Source: Cydia pomonella (lineage: Eukaryota; Arthropoda; Insecta; Lepidoptera; Tortricidae). From it: DNA of 64,000 nt. The translations under genes were made by a program, and so were the position numbers. The DNA lies in NCBI RefSeq assembly GCF_033807575.1, contig NC_084707.1, positions 10,836,550 to 10,900,549 on the forward strand. The letters run 5' to 3'. This document shows positions 33,657 through 44,127 of the stretch, one piece after another (the stretch's first letter is position 1; each line of letters opens with the position of its first letter). The notes beneath the pieces are model-generated. The model did not search any database. It was not told where the DNA came from and saw only the letters and a program-made list of their open reading frames with translations.

Positions 33657-34184
33657 TATAGAATAGTTAAAATGTATTCATTTAGTGGATGATGCAAGAA
33701 AATAGCACGGGAGCGCCTATAAGTCTGGTGACCGCGAGTTGCTTTACAATAAGTACATTTGGAACGAGTAAATGCTCCATCTTGTAGTTGAGGTGCTCTG
33801 CCATCTAAAAAATTTCAAGGGAAGGTGGGTAGGTAATCAAATGTACCAATGTCCAAATTTCTTTTCTTTATTTTTTATGTAGGTAATAAGTAAGCCTAAT
33901 ATTACATATATTAACGCCTATCCTTCCTGTCAGGGAAAAGTGTAAGGCAATGGTTTGACATCAACTTATTGCCCACGCAAAAGGCATTCCAAAATTGGAC
34001 ATAAAGTTATCAGTTGTATTCAAATTTATCTTGTGGGTCAGATGTTCCAAGTTGAGAGATATAATAAACGATCATAATGTTATCGGCCTTTCACACATTC
34101 ATAATAAACATGTAATTATTATTAACATTAGGTATTGAGTATTATTTACATTATGTGTACAGTCTTTTAATTTAATTTAAGAGA
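33657..34184. other. 3' flank of CDA2, no other gene seen
   Basis: AT-rich sequence likely to include the CDA2 3' UTR. A minus-strand AATAAA is not placed with confidence. No other motif is recognised. Confidence 0.4.
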
Positions 34185-37100
34185 TCACTTCTTAACATTG
34201 AAACCTTCTCCCGTAGGATCCAAAATCCACGGGTAGTTGTTCGGGCATTCCATGCAGGTGAACAGGCGCAGTGTCTCTCCTGGTAACTCTCTGGTAGTCA
34301 AAGGGCAGGCGTTGGGCAAAGAGCAGAAAGGCTGACCTTTCACATCGCACTTATCTTGCTTCCATTCTTGGAAATCTCTGAGAGATGATAACTCTGTGGG
34401 ATTTTGCATCCATTGAATGACTTGAATGAGTGATGTAAAGTAAACGTCATTCTTCTCTAGCATTTCTTCAATGAACTTGATCAATTCGTCTCTGAATTCC
34501 TTCTTGGATTTAAGCCATGAGGCGTGGAAATGCAGTCCTAGCGGGGCACGATTTGTACTGTAGTGGCGGTTGAAATTGTGTCTCAGAAGACGAGCGAATT
34601 GGTCACCGGTCTGTATGTTAGAGCAAGAATCGACTACGTGACAACCAGGAAGAGATTCGTCAAAGGTGGGGTCGTCTCTGCGGTCTAACTCGTTCATAAC
34701 CATTTCCCAAACTGGGTGACTCCTAGATGGGCAATTATGTGCGTTGCCGTTGCACTTATGCGGCATGCGGAAATACAGTGTGTAGGGCCAGATTGGAACG
34801 CGACCAAGAGGAGCAGTGATCGAAGCATCATACACGAAGTATTGGTCAGCCATCATTTCGAATTGCTTGTTGCCACCGACGCGAAGGTAAGGAGCACGAA
34901 CGCCGATAATGGAAGCATCAGTGATGTTAGCGAAGCGCTCTACAATAAGACGTGCGCCAGCCATTTCAGCGAGCCAGTCGTCATAACTACCGCTAGTCCA
35001 GTATTGCGGGTCATCTTTGTGTGTAATCGAGAAAACGGAAATTTCGTGTCCCTTACGATGCAATTCTTGAACGCCGGCATAGTTTGTATACTTATGTGAG
35101 ACGAAGAATGTACCACGTATTTGGCAGCCATTAGGGTTGTGACGGTTCCCGTTGAATATTTGTTCGTACAAGTCAATGTTATCAACATTCACGGCTCCGT
35201 TGAAGGTAATAGTAATCATCTGAGGAACTTGATTGGGCTCGATTCCGCCAGGAATACGCGTCCCATCAGCTGAGCAGAAACAATCAGGCAGTGTGCACTG
35301 ATTAGGGTCACAGTCGGGAGCTCTGTTGGGATCTACGTCGACAGCTGTAATACAAAGGACAATAATGTTATTTGCTGTATTAATTAAACTGACCATGTAA
35401 CAGCGCTCTTCACGTTGCGATAAGGCTAAGGTAGTCATTTAATAGTTATAACATACCTTAGCGTGTAGGTATGTACGGTCACGTCTGAAAATATCGATAC
35501 GAAAAAAGTGCCAAAAATATGTATACACGACTTTGCTATCCATATATTAAGGTAGTGTATATATATATTTGGCACTTTTTTCGTATCGATATTTTCAGAC
35601 GTGACTGTACAGTATAATAAGAGTTTCGAATAACTGATACGTATAGTTATGAATAATTGTTTGGCGACAGCCTCATTTGAAAATTAAATTAATCAATTAA
35701 CCGTATTAATGCAATAATTTACTAGTAAACTACTTACTGCAGGCGTTTTCGTCAGATTCGTCTTTGCAGTCGGGTTTTCCATTGCAGAATAATTCCTTTT
35801 CTATACAGTCTCCACTTCCACAGGCCAATTTTCCTTCTGGGCAAATAGGCTCGTCTGTTTTTAAGATTGGTAAAATTTTCCTTGGTTCTGAAAATCATAA
35901 ACCGAAACTTTAATTTGAGCTAAATCTCGACGGTGTCTAAGGATCTTTTCATGTGCACGTACTTATTAGTGGCAGTAGGTACGCACATATAAGTATTGTG
36001 CAAGTGTAAAAGAATTCGTTATAAGTTGTATTTTCTGTGGCTCATAAAATGTTGCTAATGTGTTTTAAGGATAACATGGGATCAAGTAAGAAAAGGGGAG
36101 AGACTTGGCAAAGCATGAAAGTGACCATTGTTTAATGGTTGGGACGTATAGTTACATTGTGAACAAGAAAAGAATAAGTGGGTGAGACATTTAATGCTTA
36201 AGTATTTAAGTCACGAGGAATTTTATTAAAAGGGAAAAGTTGTAAGATGATAATATGTAGGTACTTGTAGGTAGAAAGAAGGATGTTGAAAGAACCTCCT
36301 AATAGGTGGTAGAGCTTTAGGTATACATATTTTTACAATGGGTGCTTCGAATATTTTATTTAACAAATACATAGTAATTATAAGTTGTCCGTTTATGAAT
36401 AAAGATGTCGTACCTGAAAATTGTACCGAATAATTATTATATTTGAAGTAGGCACAATACCATAAGTAATAAAGATTGATATTTAAATTTAAGATTATTT
36501 TCTGTCTGTTTATTTGTTGATTATAACGGATATTACATTTTATTCATAAAGGGACTCGGATAAAGTGCTTGTTTTGTACAACGAAGCGTTAACGTAGGTA
36601 CGTCTATTAATACTTCAAGCGTGTATAATACATATCAGTGCCAATAAGCTTAAATTAAGTTTAGTGTAAGTATCCCATCCATTGGTATTAAAAAAGTTCA
36701 ATGCGATAACTAGAAAAAGTAGAATTAGGTTGGTAGTTGATTTTGGTGAATCTAGGAAGAGTAATGAAGCTTAAAAGCGTGGGGTTAGTGTCAGAAAGAT
36801 TCTCGTGGGCAAGGTGTGGGAGAGTTGTGTTGCTGTGGTAAGGAGACACACGCCTGTCGTGTGCGGGGACTGTTGTGAATTCTACTGGCAAAGTTTTTCA
36901 AGTTAGTTTTTTTAATTTGTCGTTACTAATCACTTTGCTAGTGTACATTTTTTATTATTATTTTTATAATTACAAGTTTATGCATCAACATTATCTCATA
37001 AGTAACAAACTGGCATAGACAATTTGATTAAGTGGGACTTCTCTTGAATCAACACGGTTTATAAAAGTTAAAAACATTATGAGAAATGTTAACACGTGCA

Positions 37101-40100
37101 TAGCGGGTCGGTCCGTCCGGGCCGGCCCTCCATCCGGGGCCTCATGCAGAACACCTAATCTACTGTGCAGCGCGGTCCTCTACCCAAGCCCGATTGCTCG
37201 CTGTGCGCGAATAGCATCTGTTTCTGCACTTACTCTCCAGTTTGTCACAGTTGGTCACTTTACCCTTCCAGTCGCAGGTTTGTTTATCGAGATCAAAGGC
37301 CAGTCCGGATGGGCAAGTGATCTGTTTAAGACCTGACCTAGTGCACCTGCGTTGACAAGAAATTCGCGATTAAACTCAACATAAAGAACTAGGAAGTGGA
37401 AATGCGGAAGGCTACCATGTCCGGTTACGATGCGTATAATCCGGAATTCAATCGACGGGACGGAAGCCTAGCCCTCCGCAAGACCACTTCCTTCATTCGT
37501 CAGAACTTACTTTCTAATTTGTCACAATTCTTAACATGTGTTTTCCAATCACAGGTTTGGCGGTCGATATCGAAGGCGAGTCCCCCGGGGCAGCGCACTG
37601 AGGCGAGCCTGGTGACGCCGTTCTCGCCGCCCTTGTCGCACCTGTACACAGCGAGTCTCTCAGTCCTGGCACCTTCTGGTGTCACCCCGAACATATCAAC
37701 TCTAGCGCACCGGTTTCAGCGGAAGCAGAGACCCGCCCGCCTAGCTCAAGGTGAACGGATTCAAAATCGAAACACTAGAGTTGAAATTATTGAGTGACCC
37801 CAAATAACAGTCAATAAAACATTTCATTTCTTACATGAATTAATATTGTTACTATTGAAGGTAGGTTCCTATAAAATAAATAGCATAAGATTACATATAG
37901 TCGTATGTGACGTTCCACGAGTAAAGGTACCCAATGGTACGCTATACGGTTCCTTTACCTGTGGAATGTCACATATATACACGGTGCTACATGAGGAAAC
38001 CGAAAGATTTATACAGTGTTGATCACATTTAGAGACTAAAATGTCACATAAACTTTTCTGGATTTCGCCTAGTTTCAGAGTTAATACCAACGTAAAAAAA
38101 AAACATGTTATCGTAACTTAGTGCAAAACGCCTTTTTGATCGCGATGATGCCATTGTGGGGTGTAGTCTAAATATCCTTATTGATATTTTTATGTACAAA
38201 TACGTTCAAAACTTGAAAAAAAAAACAAAAAACAATTTTTTTTGTCGAAATTTACTGAAACTCATGTAACATTTTTTCCTTCTTTTGGCCTCTGAAGTAC
38301 GTGAATCTTTCGGGTTCCTCGTGAGCACCGTGTATATATTGCGCAGTACTTAGTGTACATTTTGCACCTATTGCATAGTCACGTTAAAACGGTGAAATAA
38401 CCAACAACTGAATCAGAAAAACATAATACCTAATCTTTTTTTTAAAGATTGGCCACTTTTACACTAGGTCTTTGTGTTAAAATAATACCTAAGTCAAAAA
38501 GTATATTTTACAATGCAATGTGTTATTTTTAGTCACTTATCTGTGTGAGTCAGATACACGAACCAATTATATTCATGACACGATGGTGAGCGTTCCGTTC
38601 ACAAGCCTGTTATATCAAGGTCTTGCATACTAAAAAGTGCACATAAATAAATCAATACAAGCGGTCAAGTGGCAATGAAAATTCTAATAGGAATTCTAAC
38701 TTTTGACTTAAAATTTGTGCGTGGGCGTATCTTCTAAATTGCGTAATAAATACTTGCAATTTAATTAATGAGGTAAGTAGAACTTAATAGCCGTAGTTAA
38801 TACCTACTCGCTGATGATTTAACGCCGGTTTGCTTCGATACCGGTCATGGAAACTTGTTTGGTTACATACTTGTTTTCTCTTCTATGTTTAGAGTTGAAA
38901 AACAAGTATGTGTGTGCAAATAATCAATTAAATTTCTAGATATAACTTAATTAATAAAATAGTAAGTTTGGTCCCGATGTGCCATAAATAAGTTGCTTCT
39001 ATCTTGAATAGCTTTACTGAAAAGCTATTTAAATTTGACTGGCACGTTGTTTGACCTGTGCGGAGATACGGTGTCGGTCTCACCTGACGACGTCGCGGCA
39101 GTCGCCCTCGACGGTGAGTCGGAAGTACTCGTCTGCGGGGCGGCCCTCGCACAGTTGTTCGGCGTTCACATCATCGGAAGGGTTGTCTTCGTCCTGTCGC
39201 TTGACACGCTCGCCGCTAACTGCAACCAAACACATAGTTATGAGAAAAACGTTACATTCACGACTTGGATTTGCCAAAAATTATGCAGCTTCATAGCTTC
39301 TTATAATTTTAATGTTTGCTAATTTTATATATTGTATTTTACCTATGTGTAGATGCGATGTTATATATTTAGTTTTCCTAATTCTTTAAGAAATATAAGT
39401 GATTGCTGACGTACCATTGTGAAAAAAGTAATTAAATCTTCATTTACTACTAATATATCGTAAGTTAAGGCTGTTGAGTCTTTAACGCCTATTAGGTAAC
39501 TCAGCTCACGATTACAACACCGCGAGTAAAGGAATGTAGGTACCGTTTCACTGCAGCGTTATGTTGTCGTTACGACTAGTTAAATTTAAACTTGTTTTGA
39601 AGGTACTGTTCCTTTGGTAATACAGCCAGCGATGTGAAACGTAAGCATGACAATAAAAGTGGTTCTGTATCCGACGCTGAAGGAAACTCGTTACTTCACG
39701 AGTCTTTTGTTAACAACCGTGAAATATTTAAGTAAGCCCAAGAATTGCAATTCCATTCCATAAATAAGTTGATGTGGTTGTTGAAAGTTGAAACGAAAAG
39801 AAATCGAGGTCAGCGCCTGTACCCGGCCACGTAGCGGGTGAGCCCACTGTATTCAACTGACGAACTTTAACTCTATTATTATACTTTTACAATGCAACAA
39901 CTACTAAACAATATCTATAAATTTGGTTACTTAATTAATAGTTAAATTATTAAACTAATCTAATTTAAACTGAATCTAATATTTTTATATAAATATATCA
40001 GTTCACTAAACAGGCACAGTACTTTTACCCGGGAATGAAATTATTTAATCTCTATAAAGATAATATTCAATTAATACAAAAAAAAAAAACAGATAATAAC

Positions 40101-40256
40101 TGCAATAATTATTATAACAATTTATAAATTGTGTAATCAATCATAAATTGTGCGATATTTTGTTGCATGAATATGTTAGGTACTTAGGTAGGGTAGGTAC
40201 TCACCGAAGCAAGCAAGCAACAATAGCCCGAGGCACAAGTACGCGTGTCGAGCCAT
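34185..40256 (-). CDS. CDA2: Chitin deacetylase 2 (vermiform type), secreted
   Basis: A group I insect chitin deacetylase-like protein of cuticle and tracheal matrix. Exons are 40256-40205 (signal peptide MARHAYLCLGLLLLACF), 39219-39084 (RVKRQ, first CBM14 cysteines), one of two alternative exons (37641-37511 or 37346-37234), 35887-35738 (LDLa: CPEGKLACGSGDCIEKELFC, ending DESDENAC) and 35344-34185 (whole deacetylase domain). All phases agree; the proteins are 542 or 536 residues. RAPYLRVGG, WPYTLYFRMPHKC and LGLHFHASW are conserved. However, motif 1 is TFNGAV where active relatives have TFDDA, and motif 2 is FSITH where active relatives have HSITH. That removes the catalytic base and two metal ligands, so it is probably non-catalytic. 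The assignment to CDA2 and not CDA1 is by resemblance to family sequences and by tandem order with CDA1. Confidence 0.93.
35476..35607. mobile_element. Palindromic MITE with TA target duplication
   Basis: CGGTCACGTCTGAAAATATC on the left mirrors GATATTTTCAGACGTGACTG on the right (arms of about 50 bp), flanked by TA at 35474-35475 and 35608-35609. The terminal C(A/G)GTCA(C/G)CGTC-like end resembles the element at 19192-19304. It sits in the CDA2 intron between the LDLa and catalytic exons. Confidence 0.85.
35888..37233. other. CDA2 intron, no feature recognised
   Basis: About 1.3 kb of AT-rich intron between the LDLa exon and alternative exon a. No repeats, RNA genes or further alternative exons were seen. 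Confidence 0.5.
37234..37346 (-). other. CDA2: CDA2 alternative exon a (CBM14 C-half)
   Basis: 113 nt, acceptor ACGCAG, donor GTAAGT, phase 2 to phase 1. It reads C-TRSGLKQITCPSGLAFDLDKQ, TCDWKGKVTNCDKLE. It is homologous to exon b, and both share identical boundary phases, so either one can join exon 2 to the LDLa exon. Using both would keep the boundary phases incompatible. Confidence 0.9.
37511..37641 (-). other. CDA2: CDA2 alternative exon b (CBM14 C-half)
   Basis: 131 nt, acceptor TGTACAG, donor GTAAGT, phase 2 to phase 1. It reads C-DKGGENGVTRLASVRCPGG, LAFDIDRQTCDWK, NCDKLE, and is six residues longer than exon a before the third cysteine. It is GC-rich compared with exon a. Confidence 0.9.
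37642..39083. other. CDA2 intron with a short palindrome
   Basis: AT-rich intron. At 37904-37975, TATGTGACGTTCCAC and GTAAAGGTACC face GGTTCCTTTAC and GTGGAATGTCACATA, making a small foldback repeat. No third alternative CBM14 exon was seen. Confidence 0.6.
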
Positions 40257-40333
40257 AACGCTCGCCGAGGACTGGCCGCCGAGTCGCGCGGTTCGCTCAG
40301 GAAAGTGCAAGAGCTCTCCGCTGCCCCTCTTCA

Positions 40334-40345
40334 CCTATTTATATA
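40334..40345 (-). promoter_or_regulatory. TATA box of CDA2
   Basis: The minus strand reads TATATAAATAGG, about 78 bp upstream of the CDA2 start codon. That places a transcription start near 40310-40316 and a 5' UTR of about 55-60 nt. It is a strong TATA match, typical of regulated cuticle genes. The exact start is not determined. Confidence 0.7.
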
Positions 40346-42864
40346 ACCTTAGGCATGAGTCTCTACACGACAGGCTGGTAGGCGCAGGCCCGTCCTAGAC
40401 GCACTGCTATTCCCGACGATATACGCCCCTGCATGACATGCAAGCTTTAATAAGCACCCGGTGACGTTATCGTGAACTAAACACCCAAAGCCTAATGATT
40501 ATTACTTTTGTTAACGATCTAGGTACACTTTCTTCAATTTATAAGAGGCAATAAGTGAATTTCAAATGTATAATGTACTTACATTGTTACGGCGTGACCT
40601 AATTAGTATAAAAGTAAAGATTTCATAAGTAGCAAAAATGATCCATACGATTTCACAATGACAGCTTTCGTTACACTCTCTAACTGTACCTACCTAAGTA
40701 CTATCTGTGGATTAGGTGTTATATTTAACTATAAATGCTAATTAGGAATTTGATGTACTCATTAAGCCGAGTGGTAAAGCATGCGACTTTCAAACTTGAG
40801 GACGTGACGAAGGACCCTGGCACGTTCGCTTGAAGTTTCTTAGAACTTACGTACGAAATTTCATTTGATGTTTACCAGGGGCACAGGGGTCAAATCGGCA
40901 TTGGGCTAGCACTATGCTCCAAAACCCTCTTAAGTAAAGTAAAGTAAAGTAAATCATTTATTTTGCCAAACATTATGTGTAGTTGATGGATTACAAAGTT
41001 ATTCAGTATCAATAATGTTTGTACCTTAATTTAGGCATGCAATACTTATACAACGAGATTCATAATCCTTGACTACTGCTGAGCAGTAATCAAGAAAATC
41101 AATTCTATATATGTATATAAGGTGCTAACAAATTAGTACCGATATTTTAAGAGATGGTACTTTACATTAAAACAATTAATTTTAAATAAAAACTAAGAAA
41201 ACTTTCATGTTTTTTTTCATTTATCGAACAAAATAAATAAATTCCTAATCTATCTAAAAATAATCATCATGTGCATATAACTGACAAGATGTTTACCACT
41301 TTTTGTTAACAATTGTTTGTCTTAAATGTCATAATCAACGTGTGTTGTGATTTATGAATGGCCCAAATCACAACGCTGGAATGTGAAGTGGCCAGTTAAG
41401 GGTTAGGTAAAAGAGATTCTAGAATATTTTCAGTTAATTTACTGGCATGCCTTGGAATGCAAATAAGTAAAATGAAAATCGTATAATATTTTTCGTTATT
41501 AAAGTCAAAAAATAGATGATTCAGGTTTTCAGGATAATAAGGATTCTATAAAAAGTTGCACGTGTCAAACCCGAACCCCATCATTCTAATAACCACCAGG
41601 CGGGCCTTACGCTTATTTGTTGCTGACAATGTATCTTTTACTTAGGCTTTCATTGTTATTTCTACTTAGTTTCTGTCTACTTAGTTTATTACGAAACAAA
41701 TTAACATTGATAGATAAATAATGAAGTGACAACGCAGGTTAGTCACTTCTTTTAAAAATGACAATATAATAGTTGATTCTTAACCAAGGGATGAAATGAA
41801 GCCTTTCACTCGAGTGAAACACTCTACTTTTCATTTCGAATGCTAGAAAAGTAAAGTGAAACTTTTATAGAATTTCTTTAATTCACAATTTAGGTAAAAG
41901 TATCCTTATTTATGGAGTTAAGTCGCCATAGTTAACTATCAGAATAGAAAAAAATATATAAATACAAATCCCTTAAAAAACATTTTTATATTGCTTATCG
42001 AAAAAAAAGTGTTAAAAAAACGTACTGTGATAGTAAATCACAATCACCACAAACGTGTAAATTTCTGCACACTTCATAGATAATCAATGACCCAGTTTCA
42101 GAGCATGAGACATGTAAAAATATTTATATAATATTCATAGTTTGTTGGAAAACTATATTTATTATAATTTCACATTTAACTAAGTATATATTATTGACAA
42201 TTTATAATAACATTAACATAATTTTATTGATGCTGTTATTTCAAGTACTAGAGCAAAATGTTAATATATTCGTAATATCACGAGGTCGACATCTATTTCA
42301 CACTAACATTTGCCCGCAGCAACCGGGTTAAGCAGTAGGAATAATTATTATTGCTGTCACATTTACATCTTCGAACTTATCTTTTTTTAAGAAAAGGTAT
42401 TTTCTTTACCAAAACTTACTTTTGATGATTTAGAGTTGGAATTATAGCAAAATGCTTTCCCGATGTTGATACAACGGTCAACAGTAAACAGTAACAGAAT
42501 AATATTGGTAATAAAATTGGTACCTACACAAAACCTAATAATTTAAAAAGTGAATGATAAATGTTAACTATAAGTACTAGTACAGGCAACTCTGACTCTG
42601 AAATCCTAGCGAATCCCGCTCTGTTGCTGCTGCTACATTATATATACGAGTACCTAATGTACCTTTTATGTAGGTATATCAATAATTTAAAATAGTAAGT
42701 ATATATCAGTCGGAGAAACATCGAGAAACGCAAAGGAGTAAGTATATCTTGCGTATAAATTAATAGGTTTAAATGGCTAATCCGATAACGGATCTTATTG
42801 ATCTACGAAAACGTCTGTTAACGGAACGTAGGTAAACGAAAAATATTTTTTTTGTTAGCTTACT
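40346..42864. other. CDA2 upstream region, no gene seen
   Basis: AT-rich. It includes an (AGTAA)4-type microsatellite at about 40932-40955 that probably marks the tail of a lost retroelement, and a tRNA-like CCGAGTGGTAAAGCATGCG stretch at about 40765-40785. Neither is a convincing gene. Cuticle-gene enhancers could lie here, but none can be identified from sequence alone. Confidence 0.4.
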
Positions 42865-43000
42865 TTAATGTCCCACAGCTGGGCAAAGGCCTCATTTTCT
42901 CCACTCGACCTATCATTGGGATTTTCCCAGCATTTTGGATAGAATGCATCCAAGTCGTTCCGCCATCTCCTTTTCGGTCTGCCTGCACCCCGTCTATGGT
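42865..43000 (-). pseudogene. RTE/Craft LINE 3' tail
   Basis: The minus strand encodes RRGAGRPKRRWRNDLDAFYP and EAFAQLWD, the end of the same type of retrotransposon protein as at 1-456, here cut to about 45 residues. Confidence 0.75.
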
Positions 43001-43139
43001 GCAATTATTGCTATTTAATTTATCTTATTATTAAGTGTATGTAGTTAGTGTTTTAAATGTATGACATGTCTAAGAATGCTACTTAGAAGATGGCTGGCCT
43101 TGCGCCATATCCGGGTATATTTGGTTATGTAACCGTGTT

Positions 43140-43320
43140 CCAAGAATGAGGCTCTGCGCTCGCGGCTGGGGCGGCGGCGCGGGCGACGGGGCGGCGAGAG
43201 ACGCGAAGTCAGAGCGCCCGCGCCGCCGCGGCGCCGCCGGGGTCGCGACTCGTGGCCCGAGGCACCGGCCGACCTACCGACCGCTACTGCGTGACCTCTC
43301 GCTCTTCATCTTGTATGAAA
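43140..43320. other. Isolated GC/CpG-rich island
   Basis: About 160 bp extremely rich in G, C and CpG (GGCGGCGGCGCGGGCGACGG and similar) inside AT-rich intergenic DNA between CDA2 and CDA1. A 68-codon frame crosses it but has no family resemblance. It could be the promoter of an unseen transcript or a repeat remnant. Confidence 0.4.
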
Positions 43321-43649
43321 TACCGAAAAATAATTCGAGATTAATAGCATAACACCTCTTGGTCCTCTGCAAATCGCGACGAATTTGTTCTATAGTTAAC
43401 ATGAATTAGCAGCATGGCCAGATTATTTACACTTAATGTGTATCCTCAGAATGATTCAGATGACCTCTTGTTTATCATATTCGGAATTACCTGTTAATTG
43501 CATTTACCATGAGATTAGGTCATGAAATGCATATTTATTTATGATGAAAAAAGGATACATTTTGAATAAAATTAAATTATGACTACTTATAAAATAAAAC
43601 TACTAAAACTAAACCTACCTAGAAAAAATAAAGATACCTAAAACAGACC

Positions 43650-43871
43650 CTGGCCTCTTGGCAGGGTGCCCATCACGCAGGCAGCATTCCCGCGCTGTAT
43701 CGCGACGGCAGGCAAGCCTTTGCGTGAGAAAGCTGCCTGCGCGAGGGTCTCCCGTTGCCTCCCTCAATCGCTTTCCAAGCTCCCTGTGGAGCCCACGCGC
43801 ACCTTTGCCCCACGGACCAAGTGTCTCGACACCAAAAGCTACGAATTCGTAGTTGGTGCCGAGACAGCTAT
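43650..43871 (-). pseudogene. Non-LTR retrotransposon C-terminal fragment (GPWG/QRGNAA type)
   Basis: The minus strand reads LGTNYEFVAFGVETLGPWG, ATGDPRAGSFLTQRLA and, after a one-base frameshift, AVAIQRGNAACVMGTLP. The same domain is found at 46978-47411 in the other orientation. These motifs form the end of a widespread group of insect non-LTR ORF2 proteins. Confidence 0.75.
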
Positions 43872-44007
43872 ATTTATTAGTTTTAAAACGTTCTAACGGA
43901 ATTACCTATTGATAATATGTTGTCAAATTGTTATACAGTACACATGTCGTAAATACCTAATTGTATTTATTTCAGTTTCATAGTTTATTGAGTTCTTTCT
44001 GCTGGTA

Positions 44008-44127
44008 GGGTGGCTGCTATAGTTATTGGCCATTCTTAACAAATCAGAAATAAACAAGGCAATAGACGTCTTATTGTTAAGAATGGCCATTTACTATGGA
44101 GTGGCCAATAAGTATAGCAGTCACCTT
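44008..44127. mobile_element. Foldback MITE (CTGCTATA...TATAGCAG ends)
   Basis: AGGGTGGCTGCTATAGTTAT and TGGCCATTCTTAACA on the left are mirrored by TGTTAAGAATGGCCA and AATAAGTATAGCAGTCACCT on the right, with an extra segment in the right arm. It is non-coding. Confidence 0.75.

Noticed and set aside
34716..35099. 127-codon + strand frame
   Set aside because: Antisense shadow of the CDA2 catalytic exon.
37396..37797. 133-codon + strand frame
   Set aside because: Antisense shadow of CDA2 alternative exon b.
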